NCBI RefSeq assembly: GCF_034555375.1
Contig: NZ_CP140706.1
Coordinates: 2,657,001 to 2,721,000, forward strand
Source: Pseudomonas sp. B33.4
GTDB taxonomy: Bacteria > Pseudomonadota > Gammaproteobacteria > Pseudomonadales > Pseudomonadaceae
Length of the DNA stretch: 64,000 nucleotides
Reading direction: 5' to 3'
This document shows positions 50,362-58,804 of the stretch, piece after piece. Under the pieces are notes generated by a model. It ran no database searches. It worked only from the letters and a program-made list of their open reading frames with translations, and was not told where the DNA came from. The first letter of the stretch is position 1. The number at the start of each line of letters is the position of its first letter. A program made the position numbers and the translations under genes.

Positions 50362-52098
50362 TTAGTGAGAATGACGCGGCACTTCAGCGCCTCGGCAGCC
50401 GACCAGGAAGTCAAAGTCACAGCCCTGATCCGCCTGCAGCACATGGTCGATGTACAACTGGCGATAGCCACCCACCAGCAACTGCTGCGGTGGCTGCAGA
50501 TCCGCCATGCGCGCCGCCAGTTCGGCGTCCGGAATGTCCAGATGCAAACGCCCGGTGGCGCAATCCAGCTCGATCCAGTCGCCTTCCTTCACCGTCGCCA
50601 AAGGCCCGCCGGCCGCCGCTTCCGGCGCCACGTGCAGAACCACGGTGCCATACGCGGTGCCGCTCATCCGCGCATCGGAAATGCGCACCATGTCGGTCAC
50701 ACCCTGCGCCAACAGTTTGGCCGGCAAGCCCATGTTGCCGACTTCAGCCATGCCCGGATAACCCTTCGGCCCGCAGTTTTTCATCACCAGAATCGAATCC
50801 TTATCGACATCCAGCTCCGGATCGTTGATCCGCGCCTTGTACATGTCGAAGTTCTCGAACACCACCGCGCGGCCGCGATGCTGCATCAATTCCGGTGTGG
50901 CGGCAGACGGCTTGAGCACCGCACCGAGTGGCGCCAGGTTGCCGCGCAACACGCAGATGCCACCGTCGGCGCGAATCGGGTTGTCGAGGGTGCGGATCAC
51001 TTCGTCTTCGCCATAGATCGGCGCGTCTTTGGTGTTCTCGCCAATGGATTGGCCGTTGACGGTCAACGCATTCGGATGAGGAATCAGGTTGGCCTCACCG
51101 AGTCGACGCAATACTGCGGGCAGGCCTCCAGCGTAATAGAACTCTTCCATCAAAAAACGCCCGGAAGGCTGTAGGTCGACGATGGTCGGCATGCCGCGAC
51201 CGATGCGTGTCCAGTCGTCCAGATCCAGTTCGACGCCGATGCGCCCGGCGATGGCTTTCAAGTGAATCACCGCGTTGGTCGAACCGCCGATGGCCGCGTT
51301 AACCCGAATAGCGTTTTCGAAGGCTTCTTTGGTCAGAATTTTCGACAACTTCAAATCTTCGCGCACCATCTCCACCGCACGCATGCCGGACATGTGCGCC
51401 AGCACATAACGCCGCGCATCCACCGCCGGAATTGCCGCGTTGTGCGGCAGCGAAGTGCCGAGTGCTTCAGCCATGCAGGCCATCGTCGATGCGGTGCCCA
51501 TGGTGTTGCAGGTGCCCGCCGAACGCGACATGCCGCCCTCGGCTGCGAGGAAATCATCGATGGTGATGGTGCCGGCCTTGACCTGTTCGCTGAGCTGCCA
51601 GACCACGGTGCCGGAACCGATGTCCTTGCCTTTGTGCTTGCCGTTGAGCATCGGCCCGCCGGTGACAACAATCGCCGGCACGTCGCAACTGGCCGCGCCC
51701 ATCAGCAGCGCCGGGGTGGTTTTGTCGCAACCGGTCAGCAGCACCACGCCGTCGATCGGGTTGCCGCGAATCGCTTCTTCAACATCCATGCTCGCCAGGT
51801 TGCGGGTGAGCATGGCGGTCGGGCGCAGGTTCGATTCGCCGTTGGAGAACACCGGAAATTCCACTGGAAAGCCACCGGCCTCGATCACCCCGCGTTTGAC
51901 GTGCTCCGCAATTTGGCGGAAGTGCGCGTTGCACGGGGTCAGTTCCGACCAGGTGTTGCAGATGCCGATGATCGGCTTGCCGTGAAACTGGTGGTCGGCG
52001 ATGCCCTGATTCTTCATCCAGCTGCGGTACATGAAGCCGTTCTTGTCGGCCGTGCCAAACCATTGGGCGGAGCGCAGGGTGGGTTTCTTATCAGACAT
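50362..52098 (-). CDS. araD: IlvD/Edd family aldonate dehydratase (L-arabinonate dehydratase type)
   Basis: Fe-S dehydratase of 578 residues converting an aldonate, probably L-arabinonate, to its 2-keto-3-deoxy acid. Cluster ligands are C56 (LTPCNAHF), C124 (TGCDKTTPA) and C197 (SAGTCNTMG). GGMSRSAGTCNTMGTASTMA and VRISDARMSGTAYGTVVLHV are typical of the sugar-acid subgroup. Neighbours (AraD1-type dehydratase, semialdehyde dehydrogenase, aldonate MFS) support the L-arabinonate assignment; D-xylonate, L-fuconate or D-galactonate cannot be excluded. A half REP adjoins its 3' end. Confidence 0.9.
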   Translation of the reverse strand: MSDKKPTLRSAQWFGTADKNGFMYRSWMKNQGIADHQFHGKPIIGICNTWSELTPCNAHFRQIAEHVKRGVIEAGGFPVEFPVFSNGESNLRPTAMLTRNLASMDVEEAIRGNPIDGVVLLTGCDKTTPALLMGAASCDVPAIVVTGGPMLNGKHKGKDIGSGTVVWQLSEQVKAGTITIDDFLAAEGGMSRSAGTCNTMGTASTMACMAEALGTSLPHNAAIPAVDARRYVLAHMSGMRAVEMVREDLKLSKILTKEAFENAIRVNAAIGGSTNAVIHLKAIAGRIGVELDLDDWTRIGRGMPTIVDLQPSGRFLMEEFYYAGGLPAVLRRLGEANLIPHPNALTVNGQSIGENTKDAPIYGEDEVIRTLDNPIRADGGICVLRGNLAPLGAVLKPSAATPELMQHRGRAVVFENFDMYKARINDPELDVDKDSILVMKNCGPKGYPGMAEVGNMGLPAKLLAQGVTDMVRISDARMSGTAYGTVVLHVAPEAAAGGPLATVKEGDWIELDCATGRLHLDIPDAELAARMADLQPPQQLLVGGYRQLYIDHVLQADQGCDFDFLVGCRGAEVPRHSH

Positions 52099-52114
52099 GA
52101 TCGATTCTCTTATT

Positions 52115-52125
52115 GTATGACTATA
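52115..52125 (+). promoter_or_regulatory. Candidate regulator site 1, dehydratase/MFS divergent promoter
   Basis: GTATGACTATA, 17 bp upstream of the dehydratase start codon. Matches site 2 at 10 of 11 positions. Likely bound by the GntR protein of the locus (inference). Confidence 0.4.
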
Positions 52126-52189
52126 GTGTTCCAGCTACGGCTTAATCTAAGCGTAAAATCCTAGGTTTGGAAGTGTTGTTGGTGAATTA

Positions 52190-52200
52190 GTATTACTATA
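52190..52200 (+). promoter_or_regulatory. Candidate regulator site 2, dehydratase/MFS divergent promoter
   Basis: GTATTACTATA, a direct repeat of site 1 at 75-bp spacing, followed by TAGTC, which gives a local ACTATATAGT palindrome. It lies 92 bp upstream of the MFS start. Confidence 0.4.
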
Positions 52201-52265
52201 TAGTCGTTTTCGACGGAGGGATGGCCCTGACGGTTTTCCGTGAGAGGCGTCCCCCGAGGTTCTAT

Positions 52266-52277
52266 AAAAACAACAAT
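52266..52277 (+). promoter_or_regulatory. Hfq/Crc-like A-rich (CA) motif before the MFS gene
   Basis: AAAAACAACAAT fits the AANAANAA pattern recognised by Hfq with Crc in Pseudomonas. It lies immediately before CGGAGA, the ribosome site of the transporter gene, where binding would block translation on preferred carbon sources. Confidence 0.55.
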
Positions 52278-52291
52278 CGGAGACCGATCTC

Positions 52292-53614
52292 ATGAGCCAG
52301 GAACTGCGGCTGATACGGCGCATTACGCTGAAACTGATTCCTTTCCTGATCCTGCTGTACCTGATCGCCTATGTGGATCGCTCCGCTGTCGGCTTCGCCA
52401 AGCTGCACATGGGCGCCGACATTGGCATTGGCGATGCGGCTTACGGCCTCGGCGCCGGGCTGTTCTTCATTGGTTACTTCCTCCTCGAAATTCCCAGCAA
52501 TCTGATGCTCGAACGCTTCGGCGCACGACGCTGGTTCGCGCGGATCATGATCACCTGGGGCGCGATCACTATCGGCATGGCCTTCGTTCAGGGCCCGCAC
52601 AGTTTCTACGTGATGCGCTTTCTGCTCGGCGCGGCCGAGGCGGGGTTCTTCCCCGGCGTTCTCTACTACATCACCCAATGGTTCCCGGTGCGCCATCGCG
52701 GCAAGATTCTTGGGCTGTTCATTCTTTCCCAGCCCATCGCGATGATGATCACCGGTCCTGTGTCCGGCGGTTTGCTCGGCATGGACGGCGTCCTTGGCCT
52801 GCATGGCTGGCAGTGGCTGTTCATCGTCATCGGTACTCCGGCGATCCTGCTGACCTGGCCGGTGTTGCGTTGGTTGCCGGACGGCCCACAGCAAGTGAAG
52901 TGGATGGATCAGGCGGAAAAAGACTGGCTGACCGGCGAACTGAAAAAGGATTTGCAGGAATACGGCCAGACTCGCCACGGCAATCCGCTGCATGCGCTGA
53001 AAGACAAACGCGTGTTGCTGCTGGCGCTGTTCTATCTGCCGGTGACCTTGAGCATTTATGGCTTGGGTTTGTGGTTGCCGACATTGATCAAACAGTTCGG
53101 TGGCAGCGATCTGGTCACTGGCTTCGTTTCGTCGGTGCCGTACATCTTCGGGATCATCGGCTTGCTCATCGTCCCGCGCAGTTCCGATCGTTTGAATGAT
53201 CGTTACGGGCATCTGGCTGTTCTTTATGTGCTGGGTGCGATTGGCCTGTTCCTGAGCGCGTGGCTGTCGTTGCCAATGGCGCAATTGGCGGCGCTGTGTC
53301 TGGTGGCGTTCGCGCTGTTTTCCTGCACCGCGGTGTTCTGGACCTTGCCGGGGCGGTTCTTCGCTGGCGCGAGTGCGGCGGCGGGGATTGCGCTGATCAA
53401 CTCGGTGGGGAATCTGGGCGGGTACATCGGGCCGTTCGTGATCGGGGCGTTGAAGGAGTACACCGGCAACTTGGCTTCGGGATTGTATTTCCTCTCTGGA
53501 GTTATGGTGTTCGGCTTGATTCTGACCGGCGTGGTTTACCGCGTGCTGGAACGCAAACACGTGCTGCCGGCTGACCAATTTGCCGCCAGTGCCCGCGGCG
53601 CCACCCGCACCTGA
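52292..53614 (+). CDS. MFS transporter, anion:cation symporter type (aldonate/hexuronate)
   Basis: Inner-membrane transporter of 440 residues with 12 helices. LLYLIAYVDRSAVGFAKLHM and GYFLLEIPSNLMLERFGARR, then FLLGAAEAGFFPGVLYYITQ, are hallmark ACS-family (ExuT/GudP-like) segments. Divergent from the aldonate dehydratase gene, it is the likely uptake system for the sugar acid. The start at 52292 has GGAG ten bases upstream. Hfq/Crc control is suggested by the leader motif. Confidence 0.9.
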   Translation: MSQELRLIRRITLKLIPFLILLYLIAYVDRSAVGFAKLHMGADIGIGDAAYGLGAGLFFIGYFLLEIPSNLMLERFGARRWFARIMITWGAITIGMAFVQGPHSFYVMRFLLGAAEAGFFPGVLYYITQWFPVRHRGKILGLFILSQPIAMMITGPVSGGLLGMDGVLGLHGWQWLFIVIGTPAILLTWPVLRWLPDGPQQVKWMDQAEKDWLTGELKKDLQEYGQTRHGNPLHALKDKRVLLLALFYLPVTLSIYGLGLWLPTLIKQFGGSDLVTGFVSSVPYIFGIIGLLIVPRSSDRLNDRYGHLAVLYVLGAIGLFLSAWLSLPMAQLAALCLVAFALFSCTAVFWTLPGRFFAGASAAAGIALINSVGNLGGYIGPFVIGALKEYTGNLASGLYFLSGVMVFGLILTGVVYRVLERKHVLPADQFAASARGATRT

Positions 53615-53633
53615 CAGACCAACGCTGACCCCC

Positions 53634-53722
53634 TGTAGGAGTGAGCCTGCTCGCGATAGCGGTGTATCAGTAAAAAAGTTGTCACCTGACACACCGCTAT
53701 CGCGAGCAGGCTCACTCCTACA
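53634..53722. repeat. REP-type inverted repeat (family A)
   Basis: Arms TGTAGGAGTGAGCCTGCTCG and complement with inner GCGATAGCGGTGTATCAG / CTGACACACCGCTATCGC. It lies between the transporter and AraD1-type genes, which share a strand. Confidence 0.9.
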
Positions 53723-53760
53723 AGGGGGCGGCGGTGTTTCGAATAACACAGGAGAAGAAC

Positions 53761-54753
53761 ATGCATCTGGTTCAATTCGAATTAAGCAACCGCGAACGCC
53801 GCGTCGGCGTGGTCGACAACGGTCTGGTGCGCGAAGTCCAGGACGCCCGCTGCGTGCGCGATCTGGCGCTCGCCGCCATCGAAGCCGGCAACACCCTCGA
53901 GCAGCAAGTGCAAACCCTCGGCCTCGGTATCAGCCACGACTACGCCGAACTGCTTGCGCAACTGCGCGTGCTGCCGCCCCTCGACCACCCGGACCCGGCG
54001 CACATGCTGATCAGCGGCACCGGCCTGACCCACCTGGGCAGCGCCTCGGCGCGGGACAAAATGCACCAGCAGGTCGGCGACGAAGCGACGATGACCGACA
54101 CCATGCGCATCTTCAAATGGGGCGTGGAGGGCGGTAAACCGGCAGCGGGACAGGCCGGTGTGCAACCGGAATGGTTCTATAAAGGCGATGGCAGCATCGT
54201 CGTCCGCCCCGGCCAGCCGTTCCCGGTACCGCCGTTTGCCGAAGACGCCGGCGAGGAGCCAGAAATGGCCGGCCTGTACCTCATCGGCAACGACGGCAAG
54301 CCCTATCGCCTGGGCTTTGCGGTCGGCAACGAGTTCTCCGATCACATCATGGAACGCAAGAATTACCTGTACCTCGCGCACTCGAAACTGCGCAGTTGCA
54401 GCTATGGCCCGGAACTTCGCACCGGTGAATTGCCTCAACATCTGGCAGGCACCAGTCGCATCCTGCGTGAAGGCGAAGTGCTTTGGCAGAACGAGTTTCT
54501 CAGTGGCGAGGCGAACATGTGCCACAGCCTCGCCAACCTCGAATACCACCACTTCAAATACAGTCAGTTCTTGCGCCCGGGCGACGTGCACATTCATTTT
54601 TTCGGCACCGCGACGCTGTCGTTTGCCGATGGCATTCGCACGCAGCCGGGCGATGTCTTTGAAATCAGCCAGGCCGAATTCGGCGCGCCACTGGTGAACG
54701 GCATCGTCCCGGTTCCAGCGGTTTATGAGCCGGACAGCATCGGCACCCTTTAA
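53761..54753 (+). CDS. AraD1 family protein (2-keto-3-deoxy-L-arabinonate dehydratase, FAH fold)
   Basis: The 330-residue protein is of the GguC/AraD1 group within the fumarylacetoacetate-hydrolase superfamily. GTGLTHLGSASARDKMHQQV is near the N-terminal third. EMAGLYLIGNDGKPYRLGFA and GNEFSDHIMERKNYLYLAHS (metal-site Glu/Asp) and GDVHIHFFGTATLSFADGIR follow. It should dehydrate 2-keto-3-deoxy-arabinonate to 2-ketoglutarate semialdehyde. The start MHLVQFELSN has CAGGAG upstream; a further in-frame ATG 27 bases upstream is unlikely. The next gene encodes the matching dehydrogenase after a 9-bp gap. Confidence 0.86.
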   Translation: MHLVQFELSNRERRVGVVDNGLVREVQDARCVRDLALAAIEAGNTLEQQVQTLGLGISHDYAELLAQLRVLPPLDHPDPAHMLISGTGLTHLGSASARDKMHQQVGDEATMTDTMRIFKWGVEGGKPAAGQAGVQPEWFYKGDGSIVVRPGQPFPVPPFAEDAGEEPEMAGLYLIGNDGKPYRLGFAVGNEFSDHIMERKNYLYLAHSKLRSCSYGPELRTGELPQHLAGTSRILREGEVLWQNEFLSGEANMCHSLANLEYHHFKYSQFLRPGDVHIHFFGTATLSFADGIRTQPGDVFEISQAEFGAPLVNGIVPVPAVYEPDSIGTL

Positions 54754-54762
54754 GGAGATCCC

Positions 54763-56343
54763 ATGACTCAGATTCTCGGTCACAACTACATCGGCGGTCA
54801 GCGCAGTGCGGCTGGCGACGTCAAACTGCAATCGGTCGATGCAACGACGGGCGAGCAACTGCCGCACGATTTCATTCAGGCCACCGCCGAAGAAGTCGAC
54901 GCCGCCGCTAAAGCCGCCGCTGCCGCATATCCTGCTTATCGCAGCCTCAGTGCCGAACGCCGCGCGCAGTTTCTCGATGCGATCGCCGATGAACTGGACG
55001 CGCTCGGTGATGATTTCGTCGCCGTGGTCTGCCGCGAAACGGCGTTGCCAGCTGGACGGATTCAAGGTGAGCGCGGGCGTACCAGCGGGCAGATGCGTCT
55101 GTTCGCCAAAGTGCTGCGTCGCGGTGATTTTTACGGTGCGCGGATTGATCTGCCACTGCCGGATCGTCAGCCGTTGCCACGTCCGGATCTGCGCCAATAC
55201 CGCATTGGTCTTGGCCCGGTGGCGGTGTTCGGCGCAAGCAACTTTCCGTTGGCATTTTCCACCGCTGGCGGCGACACCGCCTCGGCACTGGCTGCCGGTT
55301 GCCCGGTGGTGTTCAAGGCCCACAGCGGTCACATGGCCACGGCTGAACTGGTCGCCGATGCACTGATCCGCGCCGCTGAAAAAACCGCCATGCCGGCGGG
55401 CGTGTTCAACATGATCTACGGCGGTGGCGTCGGTGAGTGGCTGGTCAAGCACCCGGCGATTCAGGCCGTCGGTTTCACCGGTTCGCTCAAGGGTGGCCGG
55501 GCACTGTGCGACATGGCCGCCGCGCGCCCGCAGCCGATCCCGGTATTTGCCGAGATGTCGAGCATCAACCCGGTGATCATGCTGCCGCAGGCGCTCGCCG
55601 AGCGTTCGGAAACCGTCGCCCGCGACCTGACCGCTTCGGTGGTGCAGGGCTGTGGCCAGTTCTGTACCAATCCCGGTCTGGTGATCGGCATCCGTTCGCC
55701 GCAGTTCAGCGCGTTCGTGCAGCAGGTCGCCGGTTTGATCGGCGATCAACCGGCGCAAACCATGCTCAATGCCGGCACCCTCGGCAGCTACGGCAAAGGC
55801 TTGCAGAAGCTGCTGGCGCATTCCGGCATTGAACATCTGGCGGGTAATCCGCAGCAGGGCAATCAGGCGCAGCCGCAGTTGTTCAAGGCCGATGCCAGCC
55901 TGTTGATCAATAGCGATGAAGTGCTGCAGGAAGAGGTGTTCGGCCCGACCACGGTGATTGTCGAAGTGGCGGACAAGGCGCAACTCAGCGCTGCGCTGCA
56001 TGGCCTGCACGGGCAACTCACCGCGACGATCATTGGCGAGCTGGCGGACTTCGAACGTTTCCCTGAATTGACGCCACTTCTGGAACAGAAGGTCGGGCGG
56101 ATTCTGCTTAACGGCTATCCGACCGGTGTCGAGGTGTGTGATTCGATGGTGCACGGCGGGCCGTATCCGGCGACGTCGGATGCTCGTGGCACTTCGGTAG
56201 GCACGCTGGCCATCGACCGTTTCCTGCGCCCGGTGTGCTTCCAGAACTACCCGGACAGCTTGCTACCGGAGCCGCTGAAAAACGCCAACCCGCTGCGCAT
56301 CCAGCGCCTGGTCGACGGCAAGCCATCACGCGACGCGCTCTAA
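54763..56343 (+). CDS. 2-ketoglutarate semialdehyde dehydrogenase (NADP-type ALDH)
   Basis: ALDH-superfamily enzyme of 526 residues of the long KGSADH type. The nucleophile Cys301 lies in VVQGCGQFCTNPG and the general base Glu264 in VFAEMSSINP, both in the arrangement peculiar to KGSADH (not the usual GQxC). GPVAVFGASNFPLAFSTAGG and SGHMATAELVADA form the cofactor region. It oxidises 2-ketoglutarate semialdehyde to 2-oxoglutarate, the final step of oxidative pentonate breakdown. AAGGAG precedes the ATG. Confidence 0.93.
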   Translation: MTQILGHNYIGGQRSAAGDVKLQSVDATTGEQLPHDFIQATAEEVDAAAKAAAAAYPAYRSLSAERRAQFLDAIADELDALGDDFVAVVCRETALPAGRIQGERGRTSGQMRLFAKVLRRGDFYGARIDLPLPDRQPLPRPDLRQYRIGLGPVAVFGASNFPLAFSTAGGDTASALAAGCPVVFKAHSGHMATAELVADALIRAAEKTAMPAGVFNMIYGGGVGEWLVKHPAIQAVGFTGSLKGGRALCDMAAARPQPIPVFAEMSSINPVIMLPQALAERSETVARDLTASVVQGCGQFCTNPGLVIGIRSPQFSAFVQQVAGLIGDQPAQTMLNAGTLGSYGKGLQKLLAHSGIEHLAGNPQQGNQAQPQLFKADASLLINSDEVLQEEVFGPTTVIVEVADKAQLSAALHGLHGQLTATIIGELADFERFPELTPLLEQKVGRILLNGYPTGVEVCDSMVHGGPYPATSDARGTSVGTLAIDRFLRPVCFQNYPDSLLPEPLKNANPLRIQRLVDGKPSRDAL

Positions 56344-56360
56344 TCCACACCGCAAATCAC

Positions 56361-56449
56361 TGTGGGAGCTGGCTTGCCAGCGATGACGGCGGCACATCCA
56401 ATATAGATGTGACTGACAGATTGCTATCGCTGGCAAGCCAGCTCCCACA
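56361..56449. repeat. REP-type inverted repeat (family C)
   Basis: Perfect 23-bp arms TGTGGGAGCTGGCTTGCCAG plus CGA (56361-56383) and complement (56427-56449). It is the only member of this family seen in the window. Confidence 0.9.
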
Positions 56450-56510
56450 GGAGTTCTGCATCGTCAATGAGCTATCATTGGCCCTTTCCCCCCTAGAAAG
56501 ACTGTTTGCC

Positions 56511-56822
56511 ATGACTGCCCAAACCCTTCTCAACGCCCTCGAACACTGCGGTATGGTCGAAATCGACGGCCTGCATGCCTTCGAATTCGCCCTCGACGAA
56601 GACGACAACCTGCACATCGAATGCATTGATGGCCGAGCGGCCAAACATTGGGAGTTCACCCCGGCGCAGATCGAAGCAGCGACGTTTGACGAAGACCTGC
56701 AGAGCTGGCTGGTCATTGGTTATGCCAGCGACACCAAAACCACTGGCGAACACCGCCTGGTCTGCCTCGGCGATGTAGTCAGCAGCAGCGACGATGAGGA
56801 TGACACTGATGAAAATGCGTAA
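56511..56822 (+). CDS. Small acidic protein of unknown function
   Basis: The 103-residue, strongly acidic product starts MTAQTLLNALEHCGMVEIDG. It contains FEFALDEDDNLHIECIDGRA and ends in an Asp/Ser-rich tail (SSSDDEDDTDENA). No signal peptide or membrane segment is seen. It resembles small conserved pseudomonad proteins of unknown function (possibly DUF5629; not verified). The ribosome site is weak (TAGAAAG, 11 bases upstream). Its last codons overlap the start of the propeller-lactonase gene, suggesting co-expression. Confidence 0.72.
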   Translation: MTAQTLLNALEHCGMVEIDGLHAFEFALDEDDNLHIECIDGRAAKHWEFTPAQIEAATFDEDLQSWLVIGYASDTKTTGEHRLVCLGDVVSSSDDEDDTDENA

Positions 56823-57984
56823 ATTCTGGCCGCTGCTGATGGCTGGCAGCGTCGGCGCCATGGGCCTGTCCACGGCCTCTGCAGAAAACTTCCAGTTGCT
56901 GGTCGGCTCCTACACCGCCAACACCAGTCAGGGCCTCTATCGAATGAACTTCGACAGCGCTACTGGCCAGATCGCCGCCAAACCGTTGCAAGTGGTCAAG
57001 AGCGAAAACCCGTCGTGGCTGACCCTGTCCAAAGACCAGCATCGTCTGTTTGTGGTCAATGAAAACGGCCCGGGCCAGAAAGACCCGGTCGGCCGCGTCA
57101 GCAGCTATTCGATCGATCCGAAAACCCACGCCCTGACCCTGATCAATCAGGTGCAGAGCCTGGGCAACGAACCGACCCATTCGAGCCTCAGCGGTGACGC
57201 CAGCCACTTGTTCGTCAGCAACTATTCGGTGGTGGAAGATCCGGGTGGAACGCTGGCGGTATTGCCGGTCGGTGCCGACGGCAAACTCAAACCCGTCGTG
57301 CAGATGAGCGCGCACCCGGCCAGCCGCGTCAATCCGGAGCGTCAGGCCTCGAACCACGTGCACTCGACTGTTTCCTCGCCGGACGGTCGCTACGTGTTCT
57401 CCAATGACTTGGGCGCGGACAAGGTGTTCATTTACCAGTTCGACCCGAAAGCCAACCCGGAGCTGCCGTTGACCCCGGCGAAAACCGCTTCGGTCGCCAT
57501 GCCCGCCGGCAGCGGCCCGCGCCATCTGCTGTTCAGCGCTGATGGCAAACACGCCTGGCTGACCATGGAAATGAGCGCGCAGGTCGCGGTGTTCGACTAT
57601 AACGACGGCGTGCTGACCCAGACGCAACTGGTCGATCTGGCTGCCGGCCAGCCGACTTCGGACAAGGCCGGTGCGGCGCTGCATGCCTCGGCGGATGGCA
57701 AGTTCCTCTACGTCAGCAACCGTGGCACCGCCAATCAACTGGTGGTGTTCGCGATTGATCCGGCGAGCGGCCAGCTCAAAGAGCTGCAAAAGCGCTCGGT
57801 GGAAGGTGATCACCCGCGCGAATTCAGCCTCGATCCGAGCGGTAAGTTTCTGCTGATCGCCAACCAGAAGAGCAACGAAATTGTCGTCGTCGAGCGCGAT
57901 GGCAAGACCGGTCTGCTCGGCAAAACCGTGCAGAAACTGCCGATGGATGCGCCAAGCGACCTCAAGTTTCTAGTGCGACAATAA
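56809..57984 (+). CDS. Exported lactonase-family seven-bladed beta-propeller protein
   Basis: The 391-residue protein is of the 6-phosphogluconolactonase-like (YbhE/CarB) propeller family. A signal peptide (STASA-EN) implies a periplasmic location, so a cytosolic pentose-phosphate role is unlikely. It opens FQLLVGSYTANTSQGLYRMN and has repeated blades ending in LFVSNYS, YVFSNDLG, FLYVSNRG and FLLIANQ. NHVHSTVSSPDGRYVFSNDL and SGPRHLLFSADGKHAWLTME fit the family. The chosen start (56809, MKMRKFW) has GAGGA at 8 bases; an ATG at 56794 is also possible. Sugar-lactone hydrolysis for the nearby aldonate pathway is conceivable but unproven. Confidence 0.85.
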   Translation: MKMRKFWPLLMAGSVGAMGLSTASAENFQLLVGSYTANTSQGLYRMNFDSATGQIAAKPLQVVKSENPSWLTLSKDQHRLFVVNENGPGQKDPVGRVSSYSIDPKTHALTLINQVQSLGNEPTHSSLSGDASHLFVSNYSVVEDPGGTLAVLPVGADGKLKPVVQMSAHPASRVNPERQASNHVHSTVSSPDGRYVFSNDLGADKVFIYQFDPKANPELPLTPAKTASVAMPAGSGPRHLLFSADGKHAWLTMEMSAQVAVFDYNDGVLTQTQLVDLAAGQPTSDKAGAALHASADGKFLYVSNRGTANQLVVFAIDPASGQLKELQKRSVEGDHPREFSLDPSGKFLLIANQKSNEIVVVERDGKTGLLGKTVQKLPMDAPSDLKFLVRQ

Positions 57985-57989
57985 GCCAC

Positions 57990-58016
57990 AGGCCCCGATT
58001 TACGGGGCCTGTCTCT
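57990..58016 (+). terminator. Rho-independent terminator after the propeller gene
   Basis: 8-bp stem AGGCCCCG / CGGGGCCT with loop ATTTA, followed by GTCTCT; the U tract is imperfect. It starts 5 bp after the stop codon. Confidence 0.75.
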
Positions 58017-58140
58017 TTGTATTAATTGCGCTGATATCCGGTAATGCTACAAAGCATTTCAAGCGATCAACCCTCGAGCGTTAAGTTTGCTTCACGGCCC
58101 AACCGGGCAAACAAGCCAACCGAACACGAGGGTTACCGCC

Positions 58141-58320
58141 ATGAACTTCAATCTCTTCTCCGTGATTGCCGCTTCCGCCATCTCCGCCACCGTGGTACTG
58201 CCAGCCAGTGCCAACGTTGAAATCGCCAGCAAAAAATCCCACACCCAGAGCTACACCCAGAAATACCTGCAACAAAGCGCCAACTTCTACGCTGCGCTGG
58301 ATCACAAAGCCCAACACTGA
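58141..58320 (+). CDS. Small secreted peptide of unknown function
   Basis: The 59-residue product has a clear signal peptide (MNFNLFSVIAASAISATVVL, cleavage after PASA) and a short basic/polar mature part of about 34 residues (NVEIASKKSHTQSYTQKYLQ ...). GAGGG lies 7 bases before the ATG. No Cys is present. I do not recognise the family. It appears monocistronic between a terminator and a REP element. Confidence 0.6.
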   Translation: MNFNLFSVIAASAISATVVLPASANVEIASKKSHTQSYTQKYLQQSANFYAALDHKAQH

Positions 58321-58344
58321 AATGCGCATTGCGCACAACTCCCT

Positions 58345-58428
58345 GTAGGCGCTGCCGAAGGCTGCGATCTTTTGATCTTGTTTTTTAAAAGCAAAATCAA
58401 AAGATCGCAGCCTCCGGCAGCTCCTACA
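58345..58428. repeat. REP-type inverted repeat (family B)
   Basis: Left arm TGTAGGCGCTGCCGAAGGCT (one base off), right arm CTCCGGCAGCTCCTACA; core GCGATCTTTTGATC. Confidence 0.87.
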
Positions 58429-58591
58429 CGTGTGCGTGTGTTTTTCGCAGCACGATAGGTTTGTTCAAACACGCAAATAGACTGGCTAAATAATCAACGA
58501 AGCTGATGTTTACTATGGAAAACCCTGAGTGGTTGCCACGGCTTTTTTGATCGATTCTGTGGACATCGAAACATGCCCACGGGAGAACACC

Positions 58592-58804
58592 ATGGCCAGC
58601 GCAATCCTTCATTCAGCCAAACGCGGCGCCTACCTGGCCATCGGTCTTTACCTGGCCGTGGTGCTGGTCGTCAGCATCGCCTCGCAAATGGAACACAGCT
58701 TCGACGCACCGATTCAAGTCGCCCATCCCGGCATCCAGTTCGAAGTCCGCTCGCAAAGCGTGATGGTCGAACGGGCCGAACTCGCGGGAGTCGGCGGAGC
58801 ATGA
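58592..58804 (+). CDS. Small single-helix membrane protein, unknown function
   Basis: The 70-residue product has one predicted transmembrane helix (YLAIGLYLAVVLVVSIAS, residues ~14-31), a short basic N-terminus and a ~38-residue soluble tail. GGGAGAA lies 5 bases before the ATG. Its stop overlaps the start of the next small gene (ATGA), so the two are made together. No family recognised. Confidence 0.62.
   Translation: MASAILHSAKRGAYLAIGLYLAVVLVVSIASQMEHSFDAPIQVAHPGIQFEVRSQSVMVERAELAGVGGA

Noticed and set aside
53741..53750. AATAACACA before the AraD1-type gene as an Hfq/Crc motif
   Set aside because: Too short and interrupted by C residues to count with the clearer AACAACAA-type sites.
53782..56154. 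790-codon minus-strand frame across the AraD1 and KGSADH genes
   Set aside because: It spans two well-supported genes and their spacer in antisense; no motifs and no ribosome site.
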